Source: Watersipora subatra (Eukaryota; Bryozoa; Gymnolaemata; Cheilostomatida; Watersiporidae). Taken from it: 64,000 nt of DNA. The translations under genes and the position numbers were made by a program. Below are positions 1 to 12,500 of this stretch, in pieces; the first letter of the stretch is position 1, and the number at the start of each line of letters is the position of its first letter. The stretch is from assembly GCF_963576615.1 (NCBI RefSeq), contig NC_088714.1, positions 40,400,572-40,464,571 on the forward strand. The letters run 5' to 3'. The notes below the pieces were generated by a model that was not told the DNA's origin, did not search any database, and saw only the letters and a list, made by a program, of their open reading frames with translations.

Positions 1-1073
1 AATCCCAGCAGTTTCGCGTTCCAAAATTATTTTTTGGAAGCACCCTAATGCATTCGTTAATGTTGTAATGAAAACTGCTAACATTCTCCAATGAAAGTAA
101 AATTAACAATTAAACTAAGGTAGTATTTTTGAGCGCTGATACTTGTATGCATATCTGCTACATTTTACAGTTGTGAAGCTACTGATTGTTCTTGGAATGT
201 TCTTGGAAATTGGAAAAACAACTAACGAGAATTTTTTCCTTATAATGAAAAACTGTTAAACAATCAATAGCAAATGTGAAAAAATACTGTATTCACAAGT
301 TTCGTTTTTCACAAGCTTGTATTTTTGAAAACTTTAGGTAGTTTTGAGTGCGAAAAGCTGAAGTCAAAGAAATTTGAGCTTGAAAAGAGGTGGGAATGTT
401 GCATAACTTTGAATGTCAGAAGTTTCACATGCACATTTTTATGTGTTAACCTAAATTTTGTTATTTAAAATATAAATAGAATTTTTTTTTTTAAATATTG
501 ATAGCAGTACTACTCATAAAGTTTTCTCTCCATCAAATAAATAGTGATAGGTATAGTATTTATCACATTGTAGTTGTTTGGAAGCTACAGCCTTTCAAAC
601 TAATACTCTTTACCTGTTATGTTTCTCATTGTGCTTATACATTTTAAAACCAGAGATAATGGTGAACTCTACATTGAGTGAACAGCAGCTGAGCTATATA
701 GTAGTAATGCATAATAAAGCTGATATAACAGTTGAGTTTAAGTAATAAAGCAAGTACATTAAATGGCCATGCAGCAAAAGGGGAGTTTTAAAACTAGCTA
801 TAACTGAAAATTAGTTTTGGTTTCGATAAAAACTATTAGTATTTTTCAAAGAGTACATCCAAGGTAGTCAAATGTATATGCATTTTTGATGTTGATAAAA
901 TGATAACTATCTGACAATAAAATAGTTATCTAATTGATGCATCAATGAAATGATTGTATTTATACTAGTTTAACAAGAATGAAGGGTAAATGGCGCAGAC
1001 AGCCAAATTGTTAGGCTCCTAATATAACATTACCGTACAAGTATGTAATTAGGTGCGGAGGATTATCAACAAG
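1..1073. other. 5' flank / upstream region of the TRIM-like gene
   Basis: AT-rich sequence without a convincing coding stretch on either strand. It should contain the promoter and any 5' untranslated exon of the gene starting at 1074. I see no clear TATA box or initiator that I would defend. Confidence 0.5.
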
Positions 1074-1237
1074 ATGGCTGATTTTCAATTGACTGAGGAC
1101 TACAGATGTGGATATTGTTATGAACAGTTCAACTCTATGACTGACCCTAAAGAACTCCCGTGTCACCATGTCTTTTGTATAACATGTTTAGAAGAGGACT
1201 ATTCAGACCATAGAAATATCATCTGCAGATCATGTCT
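1074..1237 (+). CDS. TRIM-like exon 1 (RING finger)
   Basis: Encodes residues 1-54 with a complete C3HC4 RING (CGYC, then CHHVFCITC, then CRSC). The exon ends at a consensus donor GTAAGT (1238) in phase 2. An in-frame GTG upstream at 1053 is not a credible eukaryotic start, so the ATG at 1074 is preferred. Confidence 0.85.
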
Positions 1238-3525
1238 GTAAGTAAAATATTCTCTCATTTTCTTGAAGCTTAAAGTAAATAGACCTCGTTATTACATAGA
1301 TGTATTTTATAGTTACAAGTATGGTAAAATATTATTCTGATAAGACAATAGTAGCTGATTAGGACATTGGAATCTCGAGGTACAGCAGTAAATATTAAAC
1401 ACACACTGTATATATTTAGTGACTTCTGCTGGAGAGACTTTGCGGTTAAGCAGCAAATTTCCATGTACATTACTGCAAAGGACAGGGTGTGCATGCTTGT
1501 GTAGAATTTCAATCTAGTTTTTTAATCTTTAGTTTAATTATTATGAAAAACTAAAATAAACATATACAATGGTGTAGAGGATGCTGGCTCATCCCCAGTT
1601 TGGTGAAACACCTGGAATACCCGCCAATTACGGCCCTCCCAGGCCAGCAAGGAGACAGCTCAACCCTGACAGGCCAAGAAGGAAATGACTTGGCAATGCT
1701 GGTGGCACACTAGTGGAAACAGTGATATCTTTTTAGTCCCAGCTCCACACGAGCCAGCGAGCCCCTGGATGAGCCCCTAGAAGTGGATTAATCAAAGACG
1801 ACCAAGTAACCAAAGCCAAGACATCTTGCAAGCTGGTAGAGACTGAGCTGCCTTAAAAGTGGCAGCCTGCCTCTATATTTCTAAGAAGTAAGTTCACTAG
1901 GAAAGCCACCGGCATGGCCACCTGGCATGCTGGGAGCGCTGAAAGAAGCGCGGCCTGCATGGCTATTGTGTAAGAAAAGCTGATAATGGTGCCACTGACC
2001 TCAGTCCTGGCCATCAATTTAAAAACTCCTCAATACACAGGTATTGAGAGAGCAACAGTAGAAAAGGTAGAGAGAACAGAGGTACAGGAAGCTGGACTCA
2101 AAAGTGACAGGACTTGCCCCCAGCAGCCTCCAGTCTCAAGAACTGACTGGCAAACCAGAGAACAGCGACAGGAAGTGACACACTCAAGAGCACCTAATCT
2201 AGACTCAATTGCCCGTCAGATTAATAGTGGTGCAGAACCGATCAGAGCACAGGCTCTAGATCAGTCCCATTCTACTAGTGATTACCCTCAGGGAAGCTAA
2301 AGGAATTATCTATCCGTATCAGCACCAAGTGCACCATCGACTAGCTGAGCGAGCAAATAGCGACTGGCTCCTATAGTCGCAGAGGATCAAATAGAAAAGC
2401 AATATCAAAAGCCTTTTGGCTGAAAAAACTCGGCAACTGTTTTTTAGGTTGAAAATCTTAAAAACTAAGAAGGTGTTTGTAGTGAGTGACATCAGCAAAA
2501 ATGCTATGCTGGTGATGTCATTCTTGGTGGCTCATCTGTGTTCTATGAAAGTCTAGAAGCTTGTGGGTTTTGTAAATGAAAGGCCATTGACAAGCATGGA
2601 TAGACACCAGCGGCTGCTTTTGAGCAAAGTGCAGCTGATGACAGGCGTGGTAGTACTTGCCTTGACTGAAATTGTCATTCCATCAGGTTCACTAACCAGA
2701 ACTACTTCCTGTTAAAAATAATAGAGGGCTGTCAGTGGGCCCTGTTAGCTACTAGTTTGAACTAGTTAGGTCTGAAGGGAAATGTAGTCACGCTGCGCCT
2801 CAATCTCACTGAGACGTTCTGAGCCCGTACCACGGTTGAGATTGATACTATATTAAAAGGACCACCAGATTCCACCACTTGGCTAAGCGGAGTGTCTACT
2901 CACCAACCTGTTGGTGCTGTGGTCAACCGGTTGGCTGTATTGTTAGTTTGCTAAGATATTGGCTGCTATTTTTATTTGGATGTTGATGCGCTAGAGAAGC
3001 TAGTGTTTGCAACCTTTTAGGCTAACTTCAGCCTCTGCTACCAATTAGAGAATAATGTATCGGGTAGTGCTTGGCCTTCCCTGGTTAACCCTGTTACGCC
3101 GCCTAAATAACATAGTCGTTCTACTGGATTTTGACACCTACTAGGATAGACTAAAGGAAGTGCTCCAATGGCTGAAGGATTTGAGATCAAGCTCAAATCA
3201 GCCAAGGACAAACTCTTCCAGCTGCAAGTCTGTTACCCGAGTCATGTGGAGTGCAAAAAGAGAGATAACTACTGGCCTTGATAAGGCGCTAGCAGGTCAG
3301 CTCAACCCTGGGGTTCAGGTAGCCGCAAAGCTTTCTGGGGTACATTAGGATTTTACCAGTAGTACATATGAAGCTTCATTACCACGACACGGTCTCTGTA
3401 CAAGGTGACAAAGCAAGGGGAAACATGAGCATAAAATAATGAGGCACAGGCACCCTGAGAGAGAGGGAGGGAGGAAGGAAGGGAGGAAGGGAGGAAGGGA
3501 GGAAGGGAGGAAGGGAGGGAGAGAG

Positions 3526-3577
<52 letters not shown>

Positions 3578-6500
3578 AGGAAAAGAGAGGGAGGGAGAGA
3601 GAGAGGGAGAGAGAGGGGAGAGATTAAAAACTTCAACCTACTTTTTAAGAATACTCTGTTGCCTCCTTTACATAATCATAAATGTTTTTACCTGGTTATA
3701 TTCAAAGTACTAAATACAAGTTCATTGAGGAGAATATGTCATACTAAAAAGAACCACCGAGAGAACATTAAGTTGGAAAGAAGTGGGTAATATTTAATCT
3801 GTTTAAATATTGAATAATTGAATCTTGAAGAAGACCTATGCTGCTATCAGACAAGCATGATTTAGACAACAGTTCTGAATATTTGTATCTCTTCCTGATT
3901 GTGGCAAGTATTTATACTTTCACTTGGCGGAAATATTCCAATCAAGAGTGCTTTTCTTTTTACATTCTGATTTAGAACTGAGTATGATATGGATATATTT
4001 GATGAGTTACCCTCAGCACAACTGACTACTCAAGATGATACATCACCCGCATCACTTTTCTGTGATTGTCACAACTGTGATGGACGAGTTGCTTGTTGTT
4101 ACTGCATTGAATGCGCCCTGAAGATGTGTGACACTCATAAGCAGGTAGGTTTGCTGATTTGAAACATACTTTAAATAATGGTGAATACATAGCCTAATGT
4201 TTTACTTTTCTAACCCTCAACGCTAGTTGATCTTTTAAGGCTATCTTCCAGCATATAATAGTCATTTGGTGTTGTAGATCATACAATAACATATTTCAGC
4301 CAATTGCAGTATTGTTCATACTTTAACAGTTATGTTTGCTCAGTTGCAAATTGCAATATTGTAATATTGTATATACAAATGAATAATGCTATCTGTACCT
4401 AACACGACATCATATGCAGTTATTTTACATATTCTTGGTTTAGATTCACAAGTCTTTTTCTGGTGACCGCCACCAAACCATACCAATCTCTACCTATCAG
4501 TTGCATCCTGGTACATACAAGAGAGTCCTATGTCAGCAACATGGCGGAGAGGTGTTTGAGATTTGTGACAAATGCAACCACACGGCCTGTATAAGATGTG
4601 ACAGAAATGAGACGAGATGCCAAGGTAGACATTCTTTACAACGCATTTTTATATTTGTAAATATTTCTAAACTTAAGCACTGTCATACTGACTAAACAGT
4701 CAGCGTGACATGATGAATGAAATTGTAACGATTTTAATGATAATTTTGGCAAAAACAAGGCTTATCAAAGTATCAAGTGTGATTAAACATCCTAGGAAGG
4801 TGTAGTATCCAAGCTTTTTAATGAATTATAATGAATCATTGTTTTTTGCATTTGTAGGCTTCATGTAATAGATTGTTACACAATATTGTCTACAACCAAG
4901 CTACCTCTCAATAACAACCACCACTCAATCAGTTTCTGCCAGTTTTATGTAGAACATTCAATTTTCAAATTTCACAGAAGCACATTCTATAGATGAATGT
5001 TGAACATTATATTGCCGTGTGAATAGGTACCCTGCATATAAAGTACTCTAATATCACTTGCATGATTTCATTCCAATTTTGAAATAGAAAAATTTTGGAT
5101 CATTTGCTGAATAATTTTAATTTATATGTGGACTGCTCTTTAGTGTGAAGGTCAATTTAATTAGGTGTTTTTAGAAAAGTCACGGGAGAAAAGAGAAGTT
5201 AGAAAAAATATTGATGATTATTGTGTAGAACCGGTAAAAAGGATCAAGTACGCTAGCAAGATGATGGAGGGTAATTATTAACATGGAAACTCTGGTCATA
5301 AATAATAGCCTACTTTTTCATATTATCTGAAATCATCCTATTTTTATATGAGTTTTCAAATTTATTCAATTACATAATTAACTCAAATTCATTGTTTTTA
5401 TTGTCGGCTCACTAAAAATTGTGATGAAAAAATGTAAATTATTTTCTGAGGGAGCACGCTAGCAATTCTTGATTGGAGTGACCTGTAGGACTCTTTATGT
5501 AAGATGCTTGTTTGCTCCTGTCACACCTCATTTCATGAATAATTAGAGAGACTCCTACTAGTTCCATCGTCTAAATTGTAAGAGCATTGGCTATCAATTT
5601 TTTGTACAGCTATAGAGTTTATCTTCTTGTAGTCCTGCAGTACTCTCACCTATTTTATTCACTCTCTGCCTTCACTCATCTGTTTGTACACAGCACCAAA
5701 CAACGAGTATTAGTAACATCTTGTATATCTTTTATAATCATAGCTCATATTTATCAGTACACATGTATATGCTATTGTAAAGGTTTTGTGCCACTCTTAC
5801 TTTCCTCCACTAGTACAAGACTCCGTGCATGAGTTTATACATATATGTTTGCTCAGTTTATAAGAGTACAAAAATAATTAAGCACTGGCAATGAACAGGC
5901 CCAGAACAGCTCTGCTCTCTAGCACAAATGTTCAGGCTTATATAGCGGGTAAGCCCCGCCTCTCGTTCTACTTGGCTAGGCTTGAGCCGGCTCAGCTTTG
6001 GCTTGGCTCTACTCAGCTCGGCTTGGCTCTGACTGGTTTAACTCTCACCTCGTTATTCTGCCTGACTGAGCACAGCCCGGCTCGGCTTAGCTCAGCCCTA
6101 GGCTCAGCTCTCAGTGAATCACATTCCACAACACTCTCCCCTTCATTGGTGACCACGGTCTCCAATCTAGACCTTGGGAGAGCTTATGGTAGTCACCCGG
6201 CAGACCTCCTCCTCTCCTGTCAGGGTTCCGTCTAGGTCCTCGTCATCTGCTTCGGAGACAGCTTCTCTGGGGCAGCTCGTGCTGGCCTTGGCAGTCGCCT
6301 CCTCCCACTCCTGATCTCCCTTGGGTGCTGCCACACCTACCGGCTCCGGTGCACCCAGTGCTTCCTCAGCTTCTTTCAAGCTAGTTGTGACCAAAGTCAA
6401 TAAATCCTGTAGCAAGGTGTTACCTTTGCTGTCCATCTTCTTGAGTGCTCTAACGTCGCTCAGAGAAAACAAGTGTTTTAAAAGGAAAGCTTTGGTCGCG

Positions 6501-9500
6501 TTCGTGATGACCATTTTACTGCTTTCCTGTTCGACCTCCAGACCGTTTTCCGACAATTCCATGGAGTAGCATACCCCATCTCCGTACCGTTCCAGCCTTT
6601 TAGTGGTCCGGGCGGGCCTCGGGCTGTGCCGGACTGGAGCTGATGGGATTTCTGGAATTGCAGTTTAGCCCATCTTCCTCCAGGTTTGATTCCAGTTCTC
6701 CCAGAACTTCTTCTAGTTGGACCGGATTGACTTTTAACGAGCTCGGTCTTTGTTGCTCCCCTTCCTCCGGTCCAGCCGGGTTTTTTTCGAAAGTTGTCTC
6801 CTGCCTTTGCTTTTCTGCGGCCTCCATCAACAATTTTTTCTAGTGGGGAGGGCAGCATTATTGGCATTGGGTTGTTCCTGACTTTTGGCTTTCTCTCTGG
6901 CCTACTGGGTCGAGCCCCCTTCATATTAAGGCCCTTCCTTGGCTCCAGAGTGGCCGGGGCTTGTCCCAGCCTCTTTGGACAAGCATGGTAGGGCTTCAAC
7001 CTTGCCTCGCTTTAGATGGAGGACTGGCCCTGTCGCTCCACCAGATATGTGTAGTTGCCCCAGGCTTTCAGGACCTGGTATGGTCTCACGAACTTCGCCT
7101 GTAACTTGAGGTTTTCTCTCCATTTCTAGCATTTGTTTGCGAGACCTACTCAGTCGCCAGGGGCGTACAGCAGTGGCTCTTCCCAATCCTCTCTCACCTC
7201 TACCTGACTCTGCCGTAGTGCCCCCTGCACCGTTTGTAGCTTTCGCTGCACCTGGAGGGCGTGCTCATGGGCAGGAAAGAGCTCGGTCGATGGGGATGGG
7301 GGGTGGCTCTCCAGCTGGTCTGGCAACCTCAGTTCCCATCTCAACATCAGCATGCTGGCTGTTTCTCTAGCGGCGGAGGGGGGGAGGGTGCCCCGGTATG
7401 CCCTCATCAGCTGGGGAAGCAACAGATCCCCTTCGTCCTGTTTTCAGGCTAAGACACATGTCCTCAAGGAATCTCCGAGTCCCTGGTTACTCCGTTCCAC
7501 GATTCCATTGGCCTGTGGGTGGTAAGGAGTGTTATGTGTCTTCTCCACCTTTCAAGGTTGGCACAGTTCAGCCATCAGTTGTATGTTGAACTGCGGTCCC
7601 TGTTCAGTGGCCTGTAGCCTTGACAGCTTGCTCTTTTGTTTTGACTTCTCTGGCTGAGCTGGTAGCCCCTCGGGGGTACCACCGGCACTCAGATTCAATC
7701 TCGCCACTGTTGGGGTGGGAGTCCCATGCGAGCTGCCGGTCGGCCCCCAGGGTATGCAACGTTACCCAGGGTCAATCCCGCTCTGTCGAGAGCAGGAGTC
7801 CCATTTAGGCAACTGGTTGGTACCCACGCAGCTAATGGGCCCTGCTTCTATGCCAACTCCTTTCGTGAAGGGCCTCCGTGCCCCTGTTTAATGCTCATGC
7901 ATTGCCGGCAGTCCTCGCAGGTTTGCTTACTCAGCCTATCTGCGTTTCCGTGGCGTGTTCCTGCCCGGTGTTCCAGAATGTAGCGGAACTCTGCCAGGAA
8001 CTCGAGCCACCTGGTTCGAAGGTTCCCTCCTCCTACACAACCACCGGAGTGAAGCGTGATCTGTCTGTAGAAGGAACTTTGTCCATACAGATAGGGCCGA
8101 AAGTGCTTTACCACTTTGACCACCGCGAACAGTTCTCATCGAGTAACGCAGTAATTGCACTCCAAGAGGGTGAGAGTTTTGCTTTAATAGGCAATGACCC
8201 TCTCGCAGCCCTCTTGTACTTGGGACAGCACGGCCCCTACTCTACGTCCACTGGCATCCGTGTCCAAAATGTTCTGCCTCCGGGGGTTTGGGTAGCCCAA
8301 GATTGGAGCGGTGCTGATACTGTCGTTCAGTTTGTTGAAGGAAATCTGCTCCTCTTCTGTTCATCTCCAGGATTCTCCCTTCACAGTCAGCCAGTGCAAG
8401 GGGTGGGCTGTAGTAGTGAACTCCGGGATATATTGTCGGTAATAGCTGACTGTCCCGAGGAACCCTTGGAGTTCCCTCACTTCACACGGGTTCGGCCACT
8501 TCGTGACTGCCTTTACCTTGTCGGGGTCCATAGAGACTTCATCTTGGCTCACTGTGTGACCCAGGTAGCAGACCGGTGGGGTTACAACAGTTCACATTTG
8601 CACGGTTTTAATTTTAATCCGGTTTTGTAGAGTCTCTGGAAGACCTCCTCTAGTCGGTGCAAATGTGTGCTGAAATCCGGTGCGATGACTATGATGTCAT
8701 CGAGGTATAGCAACAGCGTTCTCTAGTGGAGGCCATGTAAGACGCATTCTATGAGCCTTTGGAAGTTGGCTGGAGCGGATGTCAATCCAAAGGGTAACAC
8801 CTTCCACTTCCACAATCCGGATCGTGTTGAGAAGGCTGACTTCTCCTGTGCTTCCACATCCAGGGGCACTTGCCAAAACTCGCTCACCAGGTCCAACGTG
8901 CTGAAGTAACAGTCATCAGGCTGTCATCGATCCTGGGTAAGAGGTAGGTGTCCTGCTCGGTGACAGCATTCAGCCGCCGATAGTTGATGCAGAACTGCCA
9001 TCTCCCGTATTTCTTTCTTTCTGACCAGCACCATGGGCAAGCTTCAAGCTCCTCCAGCTGGTTTGATGAGCCCCTTCTTGAGTAAGTTCTGGACCTGCCT
9101 TTCAGCCTCTGCCTCCTTTTTCCGGCTCAAGCCTGTGAGAAGAGGGGGGCTGCTGGATTGGACAAGTGCTCTCCTTGAGTGGGATGGAGTGTTCCACCTA
9201 GGAGGTCCTTCCCACATTGTCGTCCCCTGTACTGAACACAGTGGCATACCGACTCAGCAGGGAGGCAAACCTTGCCGTCTGACTCACCCCTTCACAGTGC
9301 GGTCGGGCTGACTGAAACAAGTCCTTAAGGTGAGCCGGCACTTTAGTGGCTGATGTCGGGACTGGCTTCGTACAGTAAGGGGTCGTCTTCTTCAACCTGT
9401 GGGGTCTCCACCCCCGTGTATGTGCCAATGGTGGCTTCAAACCAAAAGGTCAATGGCCGCTCCGTTGTGTTCATACAACGGGTGATGACCTGTCCCTTGG

Positions 9501-12500
9501 ATCCTGGCTGATTTAGGCTACTTGCCCTGGGGATCCGTTGCAAATTTCTTCAATCAGCCTCATGGGGCAGTAATTCCGCGTGGTGATGCTACATTGTATC
9601 GCCATCTCTGTCCGGGCTGGAACCACCCCCTTGATCACCTGTACTTTGCTCTGTAGCAATCGTCCATGCTGGTCAAGGCAGACTAGCTGCCTGCCATTCA
9701 CTCGGACCACTGGATGTTCAAACTCGAGAAAACACTAATGAGCCACAAAGAATGGCATTTCCAGTATGGCATCCTTGCTTAGACGACTGACTACAAAAAC
9801 TTTCTCTGTCCTCACGTCCCTCAGACAAATTTTCAACCAGATTAGTCCATAGAAAAGGAGCCGTGTCCTGTCAGCCAGGAGGCCGTGGCTGTCGCTCTCC
9901 TTGAGCTGGTCTCATACGGCTCCAGGTAGTCGGCCAAATACCTGTTTATTTAGCAGGTTCTTAGTACACCCCAGGCTCGGGAGAAACTGGATGAGTCGCC
10001 CCTCCACTGTTCCTGGAAGGAAATAGCTGGTAGAGTGAGGTCAGCTGAGAGCTTGCGCCAAAGTAGTGTTCTCCCGGGCATCTTCTGAGGGGTTTGAAGT
10101 ACCCTACCTTTGCAACGGAGCGAAGTTAGTCCTTTGAGCCGCCCCGTGTCCGGGGTTGACCCGCCGCTCCTGTAGTCGCTGCTCCTGAGGCGGAGAAGAT
10201 GCTGGCCCTGCTGCTTTTAAGGCAGCCTTCCGACTTACCCATCCTGTGGAGGTGGTCTTGGGTGGAAAAGATTTGGTAGCCACCCTCTTACGTTTCTGGT
10301 TACATCTTTGATGCTTGCTCAGAGGGGTGTAGGCGGCATCCGGGATCGGAAAAGCGTCGAGACTGGCCTCACTCAAAGAGTGATAATAATTTTGTGTCTT
10401 CACAGGCTCTCCTATGCATGAAATTCCTTTGGTCTAGTCCTTGCTGGTTGAGACCGTCCGTCAGCGTTCACTGAATCCTGTGTGGCTTTGGTACGTTTCC
10501 GGGGTTGTTTGGCTTTGACAGAGTCAGTAGCCGGAGTTACTGTTGTGACCTCCTCTCGTTTCCCAAAGCCGATTTCGAGTAGCGGGGGCAGTTCTTTTGA
10601 ACGGCCAGCCACAACCTAAGCAAAGGGTAGCTGGGTGACTTCTTCTCTTGGTCTATGTGTGAACTCGCTCCTGGAGATGTTCCACTTTCTCTGTGAGAGA
10701 TTGGACTAACCGGGCTAGTCGACCAATGACGTCAGTTTCGGCCGAGTTTACTTGGTCAGAAGATTCTCCTTTCAGGGCTCGCACCAAAGATCCGATGGTT
10801 TTGCGCTTGCCTCCCTGATTCTGGAGGTAGTCACTTTCGGCCCATACAGTGTCAGCTAGTGTGTGCGTGTGTACGGCCAACAGATGTCGCTGCAGAGCAG
10901 GGTTCCTTAGCGAGCTACAGAACGTCTCCATGGCCATGTTATTCCGGTGACGGTTCAGCAAGTCTTCGTACGCAATGCGTACCAGCCTTTCGACCTCCAT
11001 TGCATGCTCCTGAAGTGACATTTATTTCTCTCGTTTAAGGGCGATAAGCTGGCTTAGTGCCTGTCTGGCGAATAGCCCGAATCTTGCCCGAACGGCATTG
11101 AAGATGGCCTCCTGGTCCTCGGCCCATCCACAGTCCTTGCCCTGTTCGCTCAGTGCTTCTCGGCGGTGCAACATTGTTGCTTCTTCCGTCTACTGGTTGG
11201 CATCGGCTACCTCCAGAAAGTGGGCAATAAAATATTCTACATCCCCATTTCCTGTGTTCTGGGGAGTCCTGAAGCGTGGTGCCTGTTCCTGAGCAGTCGA
11301 TCGAGTCTCGGATCGGCGCTTCGTGCCCTTCTATTGGCCATGTTAGGGGCTTTCAGTAGGTTTCTGCTCTTTTCCTAGAGCAGTACATCTACTGTGTCCG
11401 CGGCCGTTGGCTCTTTTCTGGGTTTCTTCATGTTGCCCGAAAGTTCTTCTAGTAGAGCAGTGCTGCCTTCTCAGGCAATTCTTGTCGAAGCCTTCAGTAG
11501 GTTTCTGCTCCTAGAGCAGTGCATCTACTGGGTCCGTTGCTGCAGGGTTTTACACAGCTCTCTCTGGGTTTTTTCCTATTGCTAGGAGGTTCCTCCAGTA
11601 GGAGCAGTACTGTCTTCTCAATCAATTCCTGTCAGAGCCTTCAGTAGGTTTCTGCTCCTAGAGCAGTGCATCTACTGGGTCCTTTGCTGCAGAGTTTTAC
11701 ACAGCTCTCTCTGGGTTTCTTCCTGTTGCCAGGAAGTTCTTCCAGTAGGAGCAGTGCTGCTGTTTTTTCAGGCAGGCCCTGGCTGCTTTTAGTAGGTTTC
11801 TGTTTTTTTTTAGAGCAGTGCATCTACTGAGTCCGCTCCTGTCCGTAGGGTTTTACGCAGCTCTCTCTCGGTTTCTTCCTGTTGCCAGGAAGTTCTTCTA
11901 GTAGGAGCAGTGCTGCCGTTTTTCAGACAGACCCTTGTTTTGTGTTGTTTGGGTTTTTTCCTGCTGCCGCTTTTAAGGCAGTAGAAAGTTCATCTAGAAA
12001 TCCAGCGATCCAGTATGAGTCTCATGGTGGAGTGTTTCTTGGGATTGTAGTTAGCCCACTGCTGCCACCAGTATAAAGTTTTTGTGCCACCCTTACTTTC
12101 CTCCACTAGTACAAGACTCCATGCATGAGTTTATACATATATTTCTGCTTAGATCATAGAAGTACAAGAATAATCAAGCACAGGCAATGAACAGGGCAAC
12201 AGGCCCAGAACAGCCTTGCTCTCTAGCACAAATGTTCAGGCTTATATAGCGGGTAGGCCCCACCTCCCGTTCTACTTGGCTGGGCTTGACTAGGCTCAGC
12301 TTAGGCTTGGCTCTACTCAGCTCAGCTCTGACTGGCTTAACTCTCAACTCGTTTTTCTGCCTGACTGAGCACAGCCCGGCTTGGCTTAGCTCAGCCGTAA
12401 GCTCAATCGTAAGCTCTGCTCTCAGCTGATCACATTCCACAACACTATGATGTTGTTATTATTACAGAAGCTGGACCATGTACATCAAATCAGCCAGACT

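Larger units (their letters stand above)
5776..12444 (-). mobile_element. Ty3/Gypsy LTR retrotransposon, complete but decayed, minus orientation
   Basis: The 6669-bp element is bounded by LTRs of about 358 bp (5776-6133) and 373 bp (12072-12444) and by a 4-bp target duplication CTAT (5772-5775 and 12445-12448). On the minus strand the LTR begins TGTTGTGG and ends TTTACA (TATA in the other copy). A primer-binding site TGGTGGCAGCAGTGGGC (12070-12054) follows the 5' LTR, and a polypurine tract AATGAAGGGGAGAG (6147-6134) precedes the 3' LTR. The order Gag, protease, RT, RNase H, integrase and GPY/F-like end reads from high to low coordinates, which is the Ty3/Gypsy order. Many frameshifts and stops show it is inactive. 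It lies in TRIM intron 4 in antisense orientation. Confidence 0.9.

Noticed and set aside
3379..3636. Low-complexity open frames over the GA tracts (also 38401-38706)
   Set aside because: S/L/P and E/R/G-rich frames are expected from purine repeats.
7878..8630. 250-codon plus-strand frame inside the Gypsy element
   Set aside because: It overlaps recognisable RT/RNase H remains on the minus strand and shows no domain; it is a shadow frame.
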